Assembly (NCBI GenBank): GCA_964408155.1
Contig: CAYOYJ010000011.1
Coordinates: 1-27,236, forward strand
Length of the DNA stretch: 27,236 bases
Direction of reading: 5' to 3'
Origin: JAAYKM01 sp964408155
GTDB taxonomy: Bacteria; Desulfobacterota; Syntrophia; Syntrophales; JAAYKM01
Shown: one piece after another, positions 15,819 through 23,450 of the stretch
Layout of the letters: each line of letters begins with the position of its first letter
Position numbering within the stretch: position 1 is the first letter of the stretch
Position numbers and translations under genes: made by a program
Notes under the pieces: model-generated
The model's database searches: none
The model's input: the letters and a program-made list of their open reading frames with translations, nothing else
Told to the model about the DNA's origin: nothing

Positions 15819-15962
15819 ATGCATGCAAACCATAAATTCTTCTGTTATCGTCAATTTATTCATGATACGGGGTATACTAATCAGGAAAGCATCCCCATCA
15901 GAATTTGTATGAAGTAACTAATCAAATCTACTAGAATAATTGTACAAATCAAATTTACCGAG

Positions 15963-17171
15963 ATGGAATATAAAACTAACGATGAAATTAACAATCAATG
16001 GCTTCTCCGGGAAGAGCAGCGCATTTATGAATCTAGGATCGATGGCGAACTTTCAAGAAAGCGTAAACGCTTTCGTCTAATCGATGCTTTTTCGGGTGCC
16101 GGAGGAATGACGCTAGGTTTCTCGAAAACCTTCGGTCACGCGTTTGATCCAGTTTGGGCTAATGATTTTAACAGTTATTGTGTCCAGACTTACAAAACTA
16201 ACTTCGGTGATCATTGTTTTACAGGCGATATTGTGGATGTTCTTAGTGATCCCGCGACTGAAATACCGCAAGCTGATGTGGTAGTTGGTGGTCCGCCTTG
16301 TCAGGGCTTCAGTCTCCTGAATAAAAAGCGCGAAGGTGATCCACGCAAACAACTCTGGCGGCCCTATTTTGAGATAATAGAAAGATCGGGAGCGAGGATT
16401 TTTGTCATGGAGAACGTACCCCAACTCTTGGGGTCTTTCGAGCATGGTGAAATCATGGGGACTGCGGAAGCAATGGGATTTAAAGTGTGGGGTGACGTTC
16501 TATGTGCTGCCGATTATGGTGTACCACAAACACGTCGACGGGCCTTTATTATCGGTTGTAAGTTTTTCAATCCGGCCTATGTATTTCCTCCAAGAAAGAC
16601 AAATTTTGACCCCTCCAAGAAAGCCGCGCAAATAGCCTTTCTTAATGGCAACGGCTATTTGCCTAATGCCGAAAGGTGGCGTACCGTTCGTGATGCAATT
16701 TCAGATTTATCGTCACCTGTCGGCACTGAGTTGAGAAATGAAGCTCCTCCTCTTGATCTTCAATTCGGACGTACACCAACACCATTGAGCCTTGCCCGGT
16801 ACAGAGCGATTCCCGGAGAAGGGATGAATCGTTTCGACCTCCAGAAAACCGCACCGGAACTGACACCGGGCTGCTGGATTAGAAAAGAAAGTGGAGGAAC
16901 AGATCTCTTTGGGCGTTTGTGGTGGGATCGCCCAGCATTCACTATACGGACTGAATTCTTCAAACCGGAGAAGGGCCGTTACCTCCATCCGGAACAACAC
17001 CGTCCGATTACCCATCGGGAAGCAGCTCGTCTTCAGTCGTTTCCTGATGATTTTGTGTTTAAGGGCTCGAAAATCGAAATAGCAAAACAAATTGGTAATG
17101 CAGTGCCTCCCGCATTGGCTGCAAGGGTAGCCGACGTGGTCTATATGCTATTGACCATGGAAAACAAATAA
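15963..17171 (+). CDS. DNA (cytosine-5-)-methyltransferase
   Basis: Methylates C5 of cytosine in a specific DNA site and would protect the host from the neighbouring nuclease. The 402 residues carry the ordered motifs of the family: I, DAFSGAGGMTLGF near 41-53; IV, GGPPCQGFS with catalytic Cys113; VI, MENVPQ near 149-154; VIII, VPQTRRRAF; then a variable target-recognition region of about 80-100 residues; IX, RPAFTIRTEFF; and X, QIGNAVPPALA near the C-terminus. About 40 residues precede motif I, a basic extension of unknown role. The ribosome site is weak. The vsr gene follows after 1 base. The DNA here is clearly AT-richer than its surroundings: one hand-counted row (16141-16200) has 21 G/C of 60, against 40 of 60 at 12121-12180. 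The recognition site cannot be read from sequence. Confidence 0.95.
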   Translation: MEYKTNDEINNQWLLREEQRIYESRIDGELSRKRKRFRLIDAFSGAGGMTLGFSKTFGHAFDPVWANDFNSYCVQTYKTNFGDHCFTGDIVDVLSDPATEIPQADVVVGGPPCQGFSLLNKKREGDPRKQLWRPYFEIIERSGARIFVMENVPQLLGSFEHGEIMGTAEAMGFKVWGDVLCAADYGVPQTRRRAFIIGCKFFNPAYVFPPRKTNFDPSKKAAQIAFLNGNGYLPNAERWRTVRDAISDLSSPVGTELRNEAPPLDLQFGRTPTPLSLARYRAIPGEGMNRFDLQKTAPELTPGCWIRKESGGTDLFGRLWWDRPAFTIRTEFFKPEKGRYLHPEQHRPITHREAARLQSFPDDFVFKGSKIEIAKQIGNAVPPALAARVADVVYMLLTMENK

Positions 17172-17172
17172 A

Positions 17173-17598
17173 ATGGCAGATGTATATTCCAAAGAAAAGC
17201 GAAGTTGGATCATGGGTCGAGTGAAAGGCTGCGACACCAAGCCCGAGTTGCTGGTACGATCACTCATACATCGCATGGGTTTTCGCTTCCGTATTCATCG
17301 ACGGGACTTGCCGGGTAATCCTGACATCGTACTTCCCCGTTATAAAAAAGTGATTTTTGTGCACGGGTGTTTTTGGCATCAACACCAGGAATGCTCGCGT
17401 TCAAAGCGACCTACCACGAATGAAGCGTTTTGGAACAAAAAGCTTGATGGCAACCTAGAACGTGACAAGCAATTCCAACAAGAATTAACGAGCTTGGGCT
17501 GGAAATTTCTTGTGATATGGCAGTGCGAAACGAAAGTTTCCGATATCTTAGCTATCAAATTAGAGAGGTTCCTGTATGAAGACAAGCAATCAGCCTGA
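17173..17598 (+). CDS. vsr: Vsr-family very-short-patch repair endonuclease
   Basis: Nicks DNA next to T:G mismatches that arise when 5-methylcytosine deaminates, so it limits the mutagenic cost of the adjacent methyltransferase. The 141 residues align along the whole E. coli Vsr as I recall it: DTKPELLVRSLIHRMGFRFR, LPGNPDIVLPRYKKVIFVHGCFWHQH, FWNKKLDGNLERD and LGWKFLVIWQC. Expected catalytic residues are present: Asp51, His64 and His69. Zinc-site candidates are His71, Cys74 and Cys118, offset by one residue from the E. coli numbers for the two cysteines. It starts one base after the methyltransferase stop with no clear ribosome site, so it is probably translated by coupling. Its last 23 bases overlap the HNH gene. 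Confidence 0.95.
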   Translation: MADVYSKEKRSWIMGRVKGCDTKPELLVRSLIHRMGFRFRIHRRDLPGNPDIVLPRYKKVIFVHGCFWHQHQECSRSKRPTTNEAFWNKKLDGNLERDKQFQQELTSLGWKFLVIWQCETKVSDILAIKLERFLYEDKQSA

Positions 17599-18505
17599 CC
17601 CCGAATATATCCGCAAGAAACTGGTAGGTTTAATTAAAAACTTTGAGGTAGAACTTAAATCGGGAGATTTGAGGGAGAAGGTTCTTGCCTTGGTTCCTAT
17701 ATTCCATAGTATACGCGATTTGGGGAAAGCACTGATTCCATCTGTGTATTCATCAGCAGCAAGAGATCGAATTCTGCACTATTTTCGCACCTATCCCGAA
17801 ACTATTATCAACGGAGACGAATTGCTTGTAATCTCAGGAATACAAGAGTATGCACGGCGACTTCGTGAACTACGCGTTCAATTTGGCTGGGCGATTGTTA
17901 GCGGAGTTACGATCAATGAAATGAATCAAGAGGAAAAGGAAGGGGTACCAGATCAACTTAGGGCCATGAAGCCAAATGAATATGTGCTACTTCGAGCCGA
18001 ACAGGACCGTGATGCAGCTCATCGTTGGAATTTGGCTAATGCTATTCGAAAGCAGCAAGGTTCGGTACGTGATAAGATACTAGCTTTCTTGAAAGCTAAC
18101 ATCGGACTGGCCGTAACTAATGAAGAGTTGCGTTATGCGGCCGGGGATAAGACGGAATGGGCGCGACGGGTACGTGAGTTGAGAACAGAGTTCGGCTGGC
18201 CTATCGTTACAAAGACAACCGGACAACCTGACTTGGGGGTAGGTGTTTATGTCTTACAGGCCGACCGGCAAAGTCCTGAACACGACCGAAAAATTCCTGA
18301 CGACGTCCGTAGAGAAGTTCTGAGGCGATATGGATACAGGTGCAGCCATTGCGGCTGGTCTCATAGCGAATGGAATCCCTCGGATCCACGACATCTAGAA
18401 TTGCACCACAAACAACATCATGCAAAAGGTGGTAAAAATACCGAAGGTAATCTGGAGGCTCTCTGTACCCTTTGTCATGACAAGGTACACAAAAAGGAAA
18501 AATGA
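17576..18505 (+). CDS. HNH endonuclease with duplicated putative DNA-binding unit
   Basis: Probable restriction partner of the methyltransferase-Vsr pair. The 309 residues divide into an N-terminal helical region (1-58), two related units (about 62-143 and 164-230) and a C-terminal HNH domain (about 240-309). The HNH part shows RCSHCGW and LCTLC, two CxxC pairs for a structural zinc, around LELHHKQHHAKGGKNTEGN, which supplies the catalytic His and the Asn of the HNH motif, and ends HDKVHKKEK. The repeated units share RD+IL, EL, ARR-REL+-FGW-IV and YVL and look like winged-helix domains (inference). The start has GAGG about 8 bases upstream and lies within the end of vsr. Cleavage and site specificity are not shown by sequence; an R-M accessory or solitary nuclease role remains possible. 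Confidence 0.88.
   Translation: MKTSNQPDPEYIRKKLVGLIKNFEVELKSGDLREKVLALVPIFHSIRDLGKALIPSVYSSAARDRILHYFRTYPETIINGDELLVISGIQEYARRLRELRVQFGWAIVSGVTINEMNQEEKEGVPDQLRAMKPNEYVLLRAEQDRDAAHRWNLANAIRKQQGSVRDKILAFLKANIGLAVTNEELRYAAGDKTEWARRVRELRTEFGWPIVTKTTGQPDLGVGVYVLQADRQSPEHDRKIPDDVRREVLRRYGYRCSHCGWSHSEWNPSDPRHLELHHKQHHAKGGKNTEGNLEALCTLCHDKVHKKEK
17759..18265 (+). repeat. Two diverged copies of a protein unit inside the HNH endonuclease
   Basis: Copy one covers residues about 62-143 (17759-18004) and copy two residues about 164-230 (18065-18265). Shared positions include ARDRIL against VRDKIL, DELL against EELR, YARRLRELRVQFGWAIVSG against WARRVRELRTEFGWPIVTK, and YVL near each end. Similarity is at protein level only; the DNA copies have diverged, so this is an old duplication and not a recent tandem repeat. 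Confidence 0.72.
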
Positions 18506-18576
18506 CCAGAGCCTAAACCAGCCATACCAAAGTACTTTGTATAATGCAGTGTTTTAGCGTGATATAGTGGCAATTC

Positions 18577-19068
18577 TCAATGAGTCGACATATCCTTGTC
18601 TTCATACCGCTCATATAAATCGGACGGTGGTCCGGTGACCTCAATCATTTTTTCGCCGATGAGATGGACTTTCGGCATGGCATCGAAAACGGAATACCAG
18701 ATCCCCAGCGGGGCTTTATCGGGTCCGTAAAGCACATAACCCCTCAGGGATTGACCGAGGCGCAGGGTCCGGTTTTGCATCCCTTCCAGGATCTTCCCGT
18801 ACGCCCCGGATTTCGAGTCGATTTTCTGCCAGAGCCGTTCTTCCAGGATATAGTCCTGCTTCACCCCCAGGATCGCCGTTGGGCCTGATTCAGGACCACA
18901 GTAGTAGTACTTGTATAAAGGGGATGGCTTCCCCGACTCGAACAGGCGGGTTGTGTCCGTGTCGGGAATATAAGACCCGTAGTTCCGGAGTGTACCCTTA
19001 CAGCCCCACAGCAAAACCCACACAACACCGCACAACAAAAAGAGACCGATTTTGTTGATGTATTTCAC
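18577..19068 (-). CDS. Putative lipoprotein of unknown function
   Basis: The 163 residues begin with a basic-hydrophobic signal sequence, MKYINKIGLFLLCGVVWVLLWGC, whose LWGC acts as a lipobox with Cys23 as the likely lipidated residue. The mature part is about 140 residues with no family I recognise. It contains KYYYCGPESGPTAILGVKQDY, GPDKAPLGIWYSVFDAMPKVHLIGEKMIEVTGPP and an acidic C-terminus, and it should sit at the inner or outer membrane. The start is GTG at 19068, only 4 bases after the clpA stop codon, with a poor ribosome site of its own, so translation is probably coupled to clpA. It ends 72 bases from the convergent HNH gene. Confidence 0.82.
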   Translation of the reverse strand: MKYINKIGLFLLCGVVWVLLWGCKGTLRNYGSYIPDTDTTRLFESGKPSPLYKYYYCGPESGPTAILGVKQDYILEERLWQKIDSKSGAYGKILEGMQNRTLRLGQSLRGYVLYGPDKAPLGIWYSVFDAMPKVHLIGEKMIEVTGPPSDLYERYEDKDMSTH

Positions 19069-19072
19069 AAGA

Positions 19073-21388
19073 CTATACCAATTCTTTCACGGTTTCGGGC
19101 AAAACCGGTTCAGCCTTACCGGATTCGACAACCCGGATCACCACATCGTCGTTTTCGATGTCCGCCACCGCCAAGCCGCCGGACTTGAGCTTGCCGAAGA
19201 GGACTTCGTCCACGAAGAATTTCTTGATCTTGTCCTGAATCAGGCGTCCGATTTCCCGGGCGCCGAATTCATGGGAATAACCTTTCTTCGCCAGCCATGC
19301 GGAACAGGCTTCCGTCACATCGAGCCGGACGCGCTTTTCCTCAAGCTGACATCGGAAATCATCGATAGCCTTGTTGACAATCCGGAGGATTTCCACATCG
19401 GTCAACCCGTTGAAGTTGACCACACCATCCAGACGGTTCCGAAATTCAGGCGAGAATATTCGCTCCACGGCATCAAAAACAGCCTTCCGGTCGACGGGCT
19501 TTCCTTCAAAACCGATAATTTGACGCCCGATTTCCCGGGCTCCCGCATTGGAAGTCATTAAAATGATGACGTTTCTGAAATCTGCCTTCTTGCCGGTGTT
19601 GTCCGTCAGGGTTGCGTAGTCCATAACCTGAAGCAGAGCGTTGAAGATGTCCTCGTGGGCCTTTTCGATCTCATCCAGCAACAGGACCGCATAGGGCGTT
19701 TTCCGGATTGCCTCCGTTAAAAGGCCGCCTTCTTCATAACCAACATAACCCGGAGGGGCTCCCACCAGCTTGGCCACGGAATGCTTCTCCTGGTACTCGC
19801 CCATATCATAGCGGTGCAGGGGAATCCCCATCAGCTCCGCGAGTTGTCTCGCCAGTTCGGTCTTTCCAACGCCGGTGGGTCCGACAAACAGAAGCGACGC
19901 AATGGGTTTCTGAGGCTCGCGGAATCCGGCGCGAGACCGCTTGATCGCATCCACGACCTTTTCGACGGCCTCGTCCTGACCGAAGATACGCGATTTCAGA
20001 TCGGATTCCAGATTGAGGAGCTTCTCGACATCCGATGAAGAAACATTTTTCTCCGGGATGCGCGCCATCTTTGCTACCACCGCTTCGATTTCCTCGCGGC
20101 TGATCAGACAGAACTCGTCGTCGTTGCCGCGTCGCATTGACGCCAGGGCTCCCGCCTCGTCGATGACGTCGATGGCCTTGTCGGGCAGACGACGATCATT
20201 GATATAGCGGCTGGAAAGTTCCGCCGCCGCCTGGAAGGCGTCTTCGGTGTAGACGACATGATGATAGGTTTCGTACTTGTCGCGCAAACCGTGCAGAATA
20301 TCGACGGTTTGATCGACGGTCGGCTCAGGAATTTCGATTTTCTGGAACCGTCGGGACAGGGCGCCGTCCTTCTCGAAATACTTCCGGTATTCGTCGTAGG
20401 TCGTCGAACCGATGCAGCGGAGTTTTCCCAGCGACAGGGCGGGTTTCAGGATGTTGGACGCATCCATGGACCCGCCGGAAACCGCCCCGGCGCCGACGAT
20501 ATTGTGAATCTCGTCGATGAAGAGGATGACTTTTTTCTGTTTCTGCAGTTCCGCAATCACTCGCTTCATTCTTTCCTCAAAATCGCCGCGATAGCGCGTA
20601 CCGGCCAGCATGGCCCCCATGTCGAGGGCGTATATTTTTGAACCCATGAGCTTTTTGGGAACCTTGCCCTGTGCGACCAGTTGGGCCAACCCTTCCGTAA
20701 TCGCCGTTTTTCCGACGCCGGGGTCGCCCACATGGATGGGATTGTTTTTCAGGCGCCGGCAGAGAACCTGCAGGGTCCGCTCAAGGATCTCTTCGCGGCC
20801 GATCACGGGATCAAGTTCTCCTTTCGAGGCCTTCTCCGTCAACTCCGTCGTAAAAGAACCAAGGAGCTTGCTCGGACTCTCTCCGGCTTCTCTATCCATG
20901 TGCCCGGATTCTTCACCGCCTTCACCCTCATCCCGCCGCTCATTTTCCGCTGTCGCAATGGGAAAAACCGAAACGCCATGGGAGATGTAGTTCAGGAGGA
21001 TCAGTTTAGTCATGCCCTCCTTGCGCAGATAAAAGGCCGCATAAGATTCTTTCTCGTCAAACAGGGAGACCATGACGTCGCCTAACTCCAGAACTTCTTT
21101 CTGGGAAGACGTCGAATGCCACACGGCGCGCTCCAGAATGTTCTGGAAACCGGCCGACTGGACCACTTTCCGGTCACCGACGGCAACCTGTGTCTCCTGC
21201 AGGTGGCGGTCAAGCAGGTTCTTCAGATGCTGCGGATCGCCGCCGCAGTTCTCGATGATCTCGACGCCCTCCTCGAAGAAAAGCGCCGCGTACAGGAGAT
21301 GCTCCGGCGTGATATATTCATGGTGCCTGATATTGGCTTCCGCATAGGCGGCCATGATAATTTGATTCAAAGTTTCACTGATTTTCAT
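19073..21388 (-). CDS. clpA: ATP-dependent Clp protease ATP-binding subunit ClpA
   Basis: AAA+ unfoldase that feeds substrates to the ClpP peptidase and, with ClpS, handles N-degron proteins in the cytoplasm. The 771 residues contain a double Clp-N domain (1-145), an acidic linker (about 150-180), a first AAA+ module with Walker A GDPGVGKTAITEGLAQ and Walker B ILFIDEIHNIVGAG, and a second with GPTGVGKTELARQLA and VLLLDEIEKAHEDIFN. NAGAREIGRQIIGFEGKP carries the IGF tripeptide of the ClpP-binding loop, so this is a ClpP-partner ClpA and not a ClpB disaggregase; the long middle coiled coil of ClpB is absent. It starts 9 bases after clpS with AGGA upstream. clpP is not in the window. Confidence 0.96.
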   Translation of the reverse strand: MKISETLNQIIMAAYAEANIRHHEYITPEHLLYAALFFEEGVEIIENCGGDPQHLKNLLDRHLQETQVAVGDRKVVQSAGFQNILERAVWHSTSSQKEVLELGDVMVSLFDEKESYAAFYLRKEGMTKLILLNYISHGVSVFPIATAENERRDEGEGGEESGHMDREAGESPSKLLGSFTTELTEKASKGELDPVIGREEILERTLQVLCRRLKNNPIHVGDPGVGKTAITEGLAQLVAQGKVPKKLMGSKIYALDMGAMLAGTRYRGDFEERMKRVIAELQKQKKVILFIDEIHNIVGAGAVSGGSMDASNILKPALSLGKLRCIGSTTYDEYRKYFEKDGALSRRFQKIEIPEPTVDQTVDILHGLRDKYETYHHVVYTEDAFQAAAELSSRYINDRRLPDKAIDVIDEAGALASMRRGNDDEFCLISREEIEAVVAKMARIPEKNVSSSDVEKLLNLESDLKSRIFGQDEAVEKVVDAIKRSRAGFREPQKPIASLLFVGPTGVGKTELARQLAELMGIPLHRYDMGEYQEKHSVAKLVGAPPGYVGYEEGGLLTEAIRKTPYAVLLLDEIEKAHEDIFNALLQVMDYATLTDNTGKKADFRNVIILMTSNAGAREIGRQIIGFEGKPVDRKAVFDAVERIFSPEFRNRLDGVVNFNGLTDVEILRIVNKAIDDFRCQLEEKRVRLDVTEACSAWLAKKGYSHEFGAREIGRLIQDKIKKFFVDEVLFGKLKSGGLAVADIENDDVVIRVVESGKAEPVLPETVKELV

Positions 21389-21397
21389 GAGTTAATC

Positions 21398-21721
21398 CTA
21401 TTCCTCTTCCATGGTGCAGCGCAGGGGGAACTCCCGCATCTTCGCCATCGTCTGCACACGGTTGACCTTGGTCACCGCAATATCATAGGTATAGATGCCG
21501 CAAACGCCCCGCCCCCTCCGATGCACATCCAACATGATTTTTGTTGCCTCCACCGCCGGTTTATGAAACACTTTTACCAAGACATCGACGACAAAATCCA
21601 TGGTTGTGTAATGGTCATTGTGAAGAATAACCCTGTACATTTTTGGTTCCCGCGGTTCGGTTTGATCCTCCGTGTCTCCGAACAAACCGGGCTCCCATTC
21701 TTGATCCGGACGCTCTGGCAT
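21398..21721 (-). CDS. clpS: ClpS adaptor for ClpAP
   Basis: Adaptor that binds proteins with destabilising N-terminal residues and hands them to ClpA. The 107 residues have an unstructured acidic N-terminal tail of about 27 residues, then the conserved core: YRVILHNDHYTTMDFVVDVLVKVF (the Asn-Asp of the N-degron pocket), ATKIMLDVHRRGRGVCGIYTYDIA (the pocket His) and MREFPLRCTMEEE. This matches the family throughout. It is the first gene of the clpS-clpA-lipoprotein unit and is separated from the divergent kinase gene by 155 bases that contain its promoter. Confidence 0.96.
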   Translation of the reverse strand: MPERPDQEWEPGLFGDTEDQTEPREPKMYRVILHNDHYTTMDFVVDVLVKVFHKPAVEATKIMLDVHRRGRGVCGIYTYDIAVTKVNRVQTMAKMREFPLRCTMEEE

Positions 21722-21767
21722 AACTTTATCGAGTCTTTTGCATGTTTATCATGCATGTTTTGGTTAC

Positions 21768-21796
21768 AATATATGACGCGGCGGGTCACGTGTCAA
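21768..21796 (-). promoter_or_regulatory. Sigma70-type promoter of the clpSA unit
   Basis: Minus strand: TTGACA at 21796-21791, a 17-base spacer and TATATT at 21773-21768 (five of six). It is 47 bases upstream of the clpS start. The 5' untranslated region then contains a direct repeat AAACATGC spaced 13 bases apart (minus-strand reading of 21753-21760 and 21740-21747), which might be an operator. No comparable promoter was found for the divergent kinase gene. Confidence 0.76.
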
Positions 21797-21876
21797 TGAA
21801 ATGCACGGAAACGATCCTTTCCCCGCTCAGAAGAGTTTGAATCGTTTAAATCAATCAATTCGGAGCACGATCCCTC

Positions 21877-23418
21877 ATGGAGACATTCATTCTGGCTGCG
21901 GTCAGCCTGACCATCGCCGTGTCGCTCATCATCACCCGGCATAAAGATGCCGTCATGCGCGCCTTTGCCATGCTTTGTCTGGCGCTTTTTTTTAATCGCG
22001 CCGGGGTTTTCTTCTTCGCAACCCTGCATCAGCCCTTCTGGAAAATCCCGGAATATGGGGGTCTTTTGGCCTTGCCTCCGTTGGCCCTCCTGTTCATGCG
22101 CACCTTAACCCGGAGTAAACTGGTGATCCGGCGGCGGGACATCGCCCTGACCGCAGGGTTCAGTATGGTCATGGCCGTGCTTTTATTTTCACCCGTTCAG
22201 GCCTGGCCTTATTTTCATTTTCTGACTTACCTTTACCCACTGCTGATCATCGGTGGCGCGTTTCTTTCCCTTTTGCTGTTTATTTATCGCAAGCGACCCG
22301 GCGCGGAAAGAACAAGGATGATGTACCTGGCCATCGCCTGCGTCGTGGCGGCCATGCTCTGCACGTTTGATCTGTTCTCCTATTTCGGACTGTCTCTGCC
22401 GACGCTTTCCAATATTGTCATCGCCGCCCTGATCTATTTCATCCTTCTGATCATTGCCTACCCTCACCTGACCCGCCTGTATGAACTGCTGGCGAAATCA
22501 CTGATGATTTTTATTCTTACAACGTTCGCCACCATTGTTTTTTATTTCGTTCTCGGCCTGTTTGGAGAGAATACTCACCTGCCCTTTACCCTGGTATTGA
22601 GCGCTTCCTTTTTAATCGTCATTTCCGTTACACCCCTGAAGATCATCGTGAAGCGAATCTTTGCTTATTTCTATCCCGAAAGCACCGATGTATTTCAGTC
22701 TCTTTATGCCTTTGACGAGAAGCTGGAACGGGAAAAGACCCTCCTGCTGGAAGAAATGGCCCCCGTTTTGGCCCACGAAATCCGGAACCCCCTGGGATCG
22801 ATTAAGGGTGCGGCTCAGTACCTGAACAGCGACATCGAGTCCGAGGAACATAAGAAGTTGTTAAACGTCATCATTGAAGAGGTGAACCGGTTGAACCGGG
22901 TCGTATCGCAGTTCCTCAACTTCGCGAAACCCTATCACATCGCACCCCGACCCGAGGATATCAACCGGATCATCCAAAAGGTGATTTCTATTATCCAAGC
23001 CGATACGGTGGCCGGCCAGGTGATTCTTGAAACAGACCTGAATCCGGATCTGCAGCCGATTCCGGCCGACGCGGAGCAGTTGATTCAGGTGATCCTGAAC
23101 ATCGCCTTCAACGCAGTGGAAGCCATGGGCGGCAAGGGCGTTCTCTCCTTCCGGACGACCAGAATTGAAAATGAAGAGGAAACGGCCGTGGGCATCTACA
23201 TCCGCGATACAGGGCCGGGCATCGCGAAAAAGGACCTGAAACAGATCTTCAAACCTTTTTTCACCACCAAGGAACGGGGCGTCGGTCTGGGGCTTTCCAT
23301 CTGTCAGCGGATTATCAAGGATCACGGGGGCTATATTCGTGTCAAGTCCATCCCCGGCAAGGGCACGATCTTCTTCATCCGTCTGGGCGCCACGCAAAAC
23401 GGAAACGGTTCGCCTTGA
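21877..23418 (+). CDS. Membrane sensor histidine kinase (NtrB/AtoS-like)
   Basis: Sensor of a two-component system that should phosphorylate the sigma54 activator encoded immediately downstream. The first 260 residues contain about eight hydrophobic segments and no large periplasmic domain, so sensing is likely within or at the membrane. The signal is unknown. The kinase core follows: H-box APVLAHEIRNPLGSIKGAAQYL with the phospho-accepting His300, N-box QVILNIAFNAVEAM, G1 RDTGPGIAKKDL, F-box IFKPFFTTK and G2 GVGLGLSICQRIIKDHGG. The HEIRNPL H-box is of the HisKA type used with NtrC partners. The ATG has only a distant GGAG. The regulator gene starts 32 bases later. Confidence 0.94.
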   Translation: METFILAAVSLTIAVSLIITRHKDAVMRAFAMLCLALFFNRAGVFFFATLHQPFWKIPEYGGLLALPPLALLFMRTLTRSKLVIRRRDIALTAGFSMVMAVLLFSPVQAWPYFHFLTYLYPLLIIGGAFLSLLLFIYRKRPGAERTRMMYLAIACVVAAMLCTFDLFSYFGLSLPTLSNIVIAALIYFILLIIAYPHLTRLYELLAKSLMIFILTTFATIVFYFVLGLFGENTHLPFTLVLSASFLIVISVTPLKIIVKRIFAYFYPESTDVFQSLYAFDEKLEREKTLLLEEMAPVLAHEIRNPLGSIKGAAQYLNSDIESEEHKKLLNVIIEEVNRLNRVVSQFLNFAKPYHIAPRPEDINRIIQKVISIIQADTVAGQVILETDLNPDLQPIPADAEQLIQVILNIAFNAVEAMGGKGVLSFRTTRIENEEETAVGIYIRDTGPGIAKKDLKQIFKPFFTTKERGVGLGLSICQRIIKDHGGYIRVKSIPGKGTIFFIRLGATQNGNGSP

Positions 23419-23450
23419 CAGCAACCCCTTAACATAATAGAAACGAACCC

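Noticed and set aside
18528..18546. Palindrome CAAAGTACTTTG followed by a consensus TATAAT on the plus strand after the HNH gene.
   Set aside because: No suitable -35 box and the downstream gene faces the other way; no T run for a terminator.
15775..18576. Transposon or integrative element boundaries around the restriction-modification cassette.
   Set aside because: I compared the two flanks by eye and found no terminal inverted repeats, target-site duplication, tRNA fragment or integrase.
21797..21876. Sigma54 promoter upstream of the histidine kinase gene.
   Set aside because: TGCACGGAAACGATCC lacks the GG and GC at the required positions and spacing.
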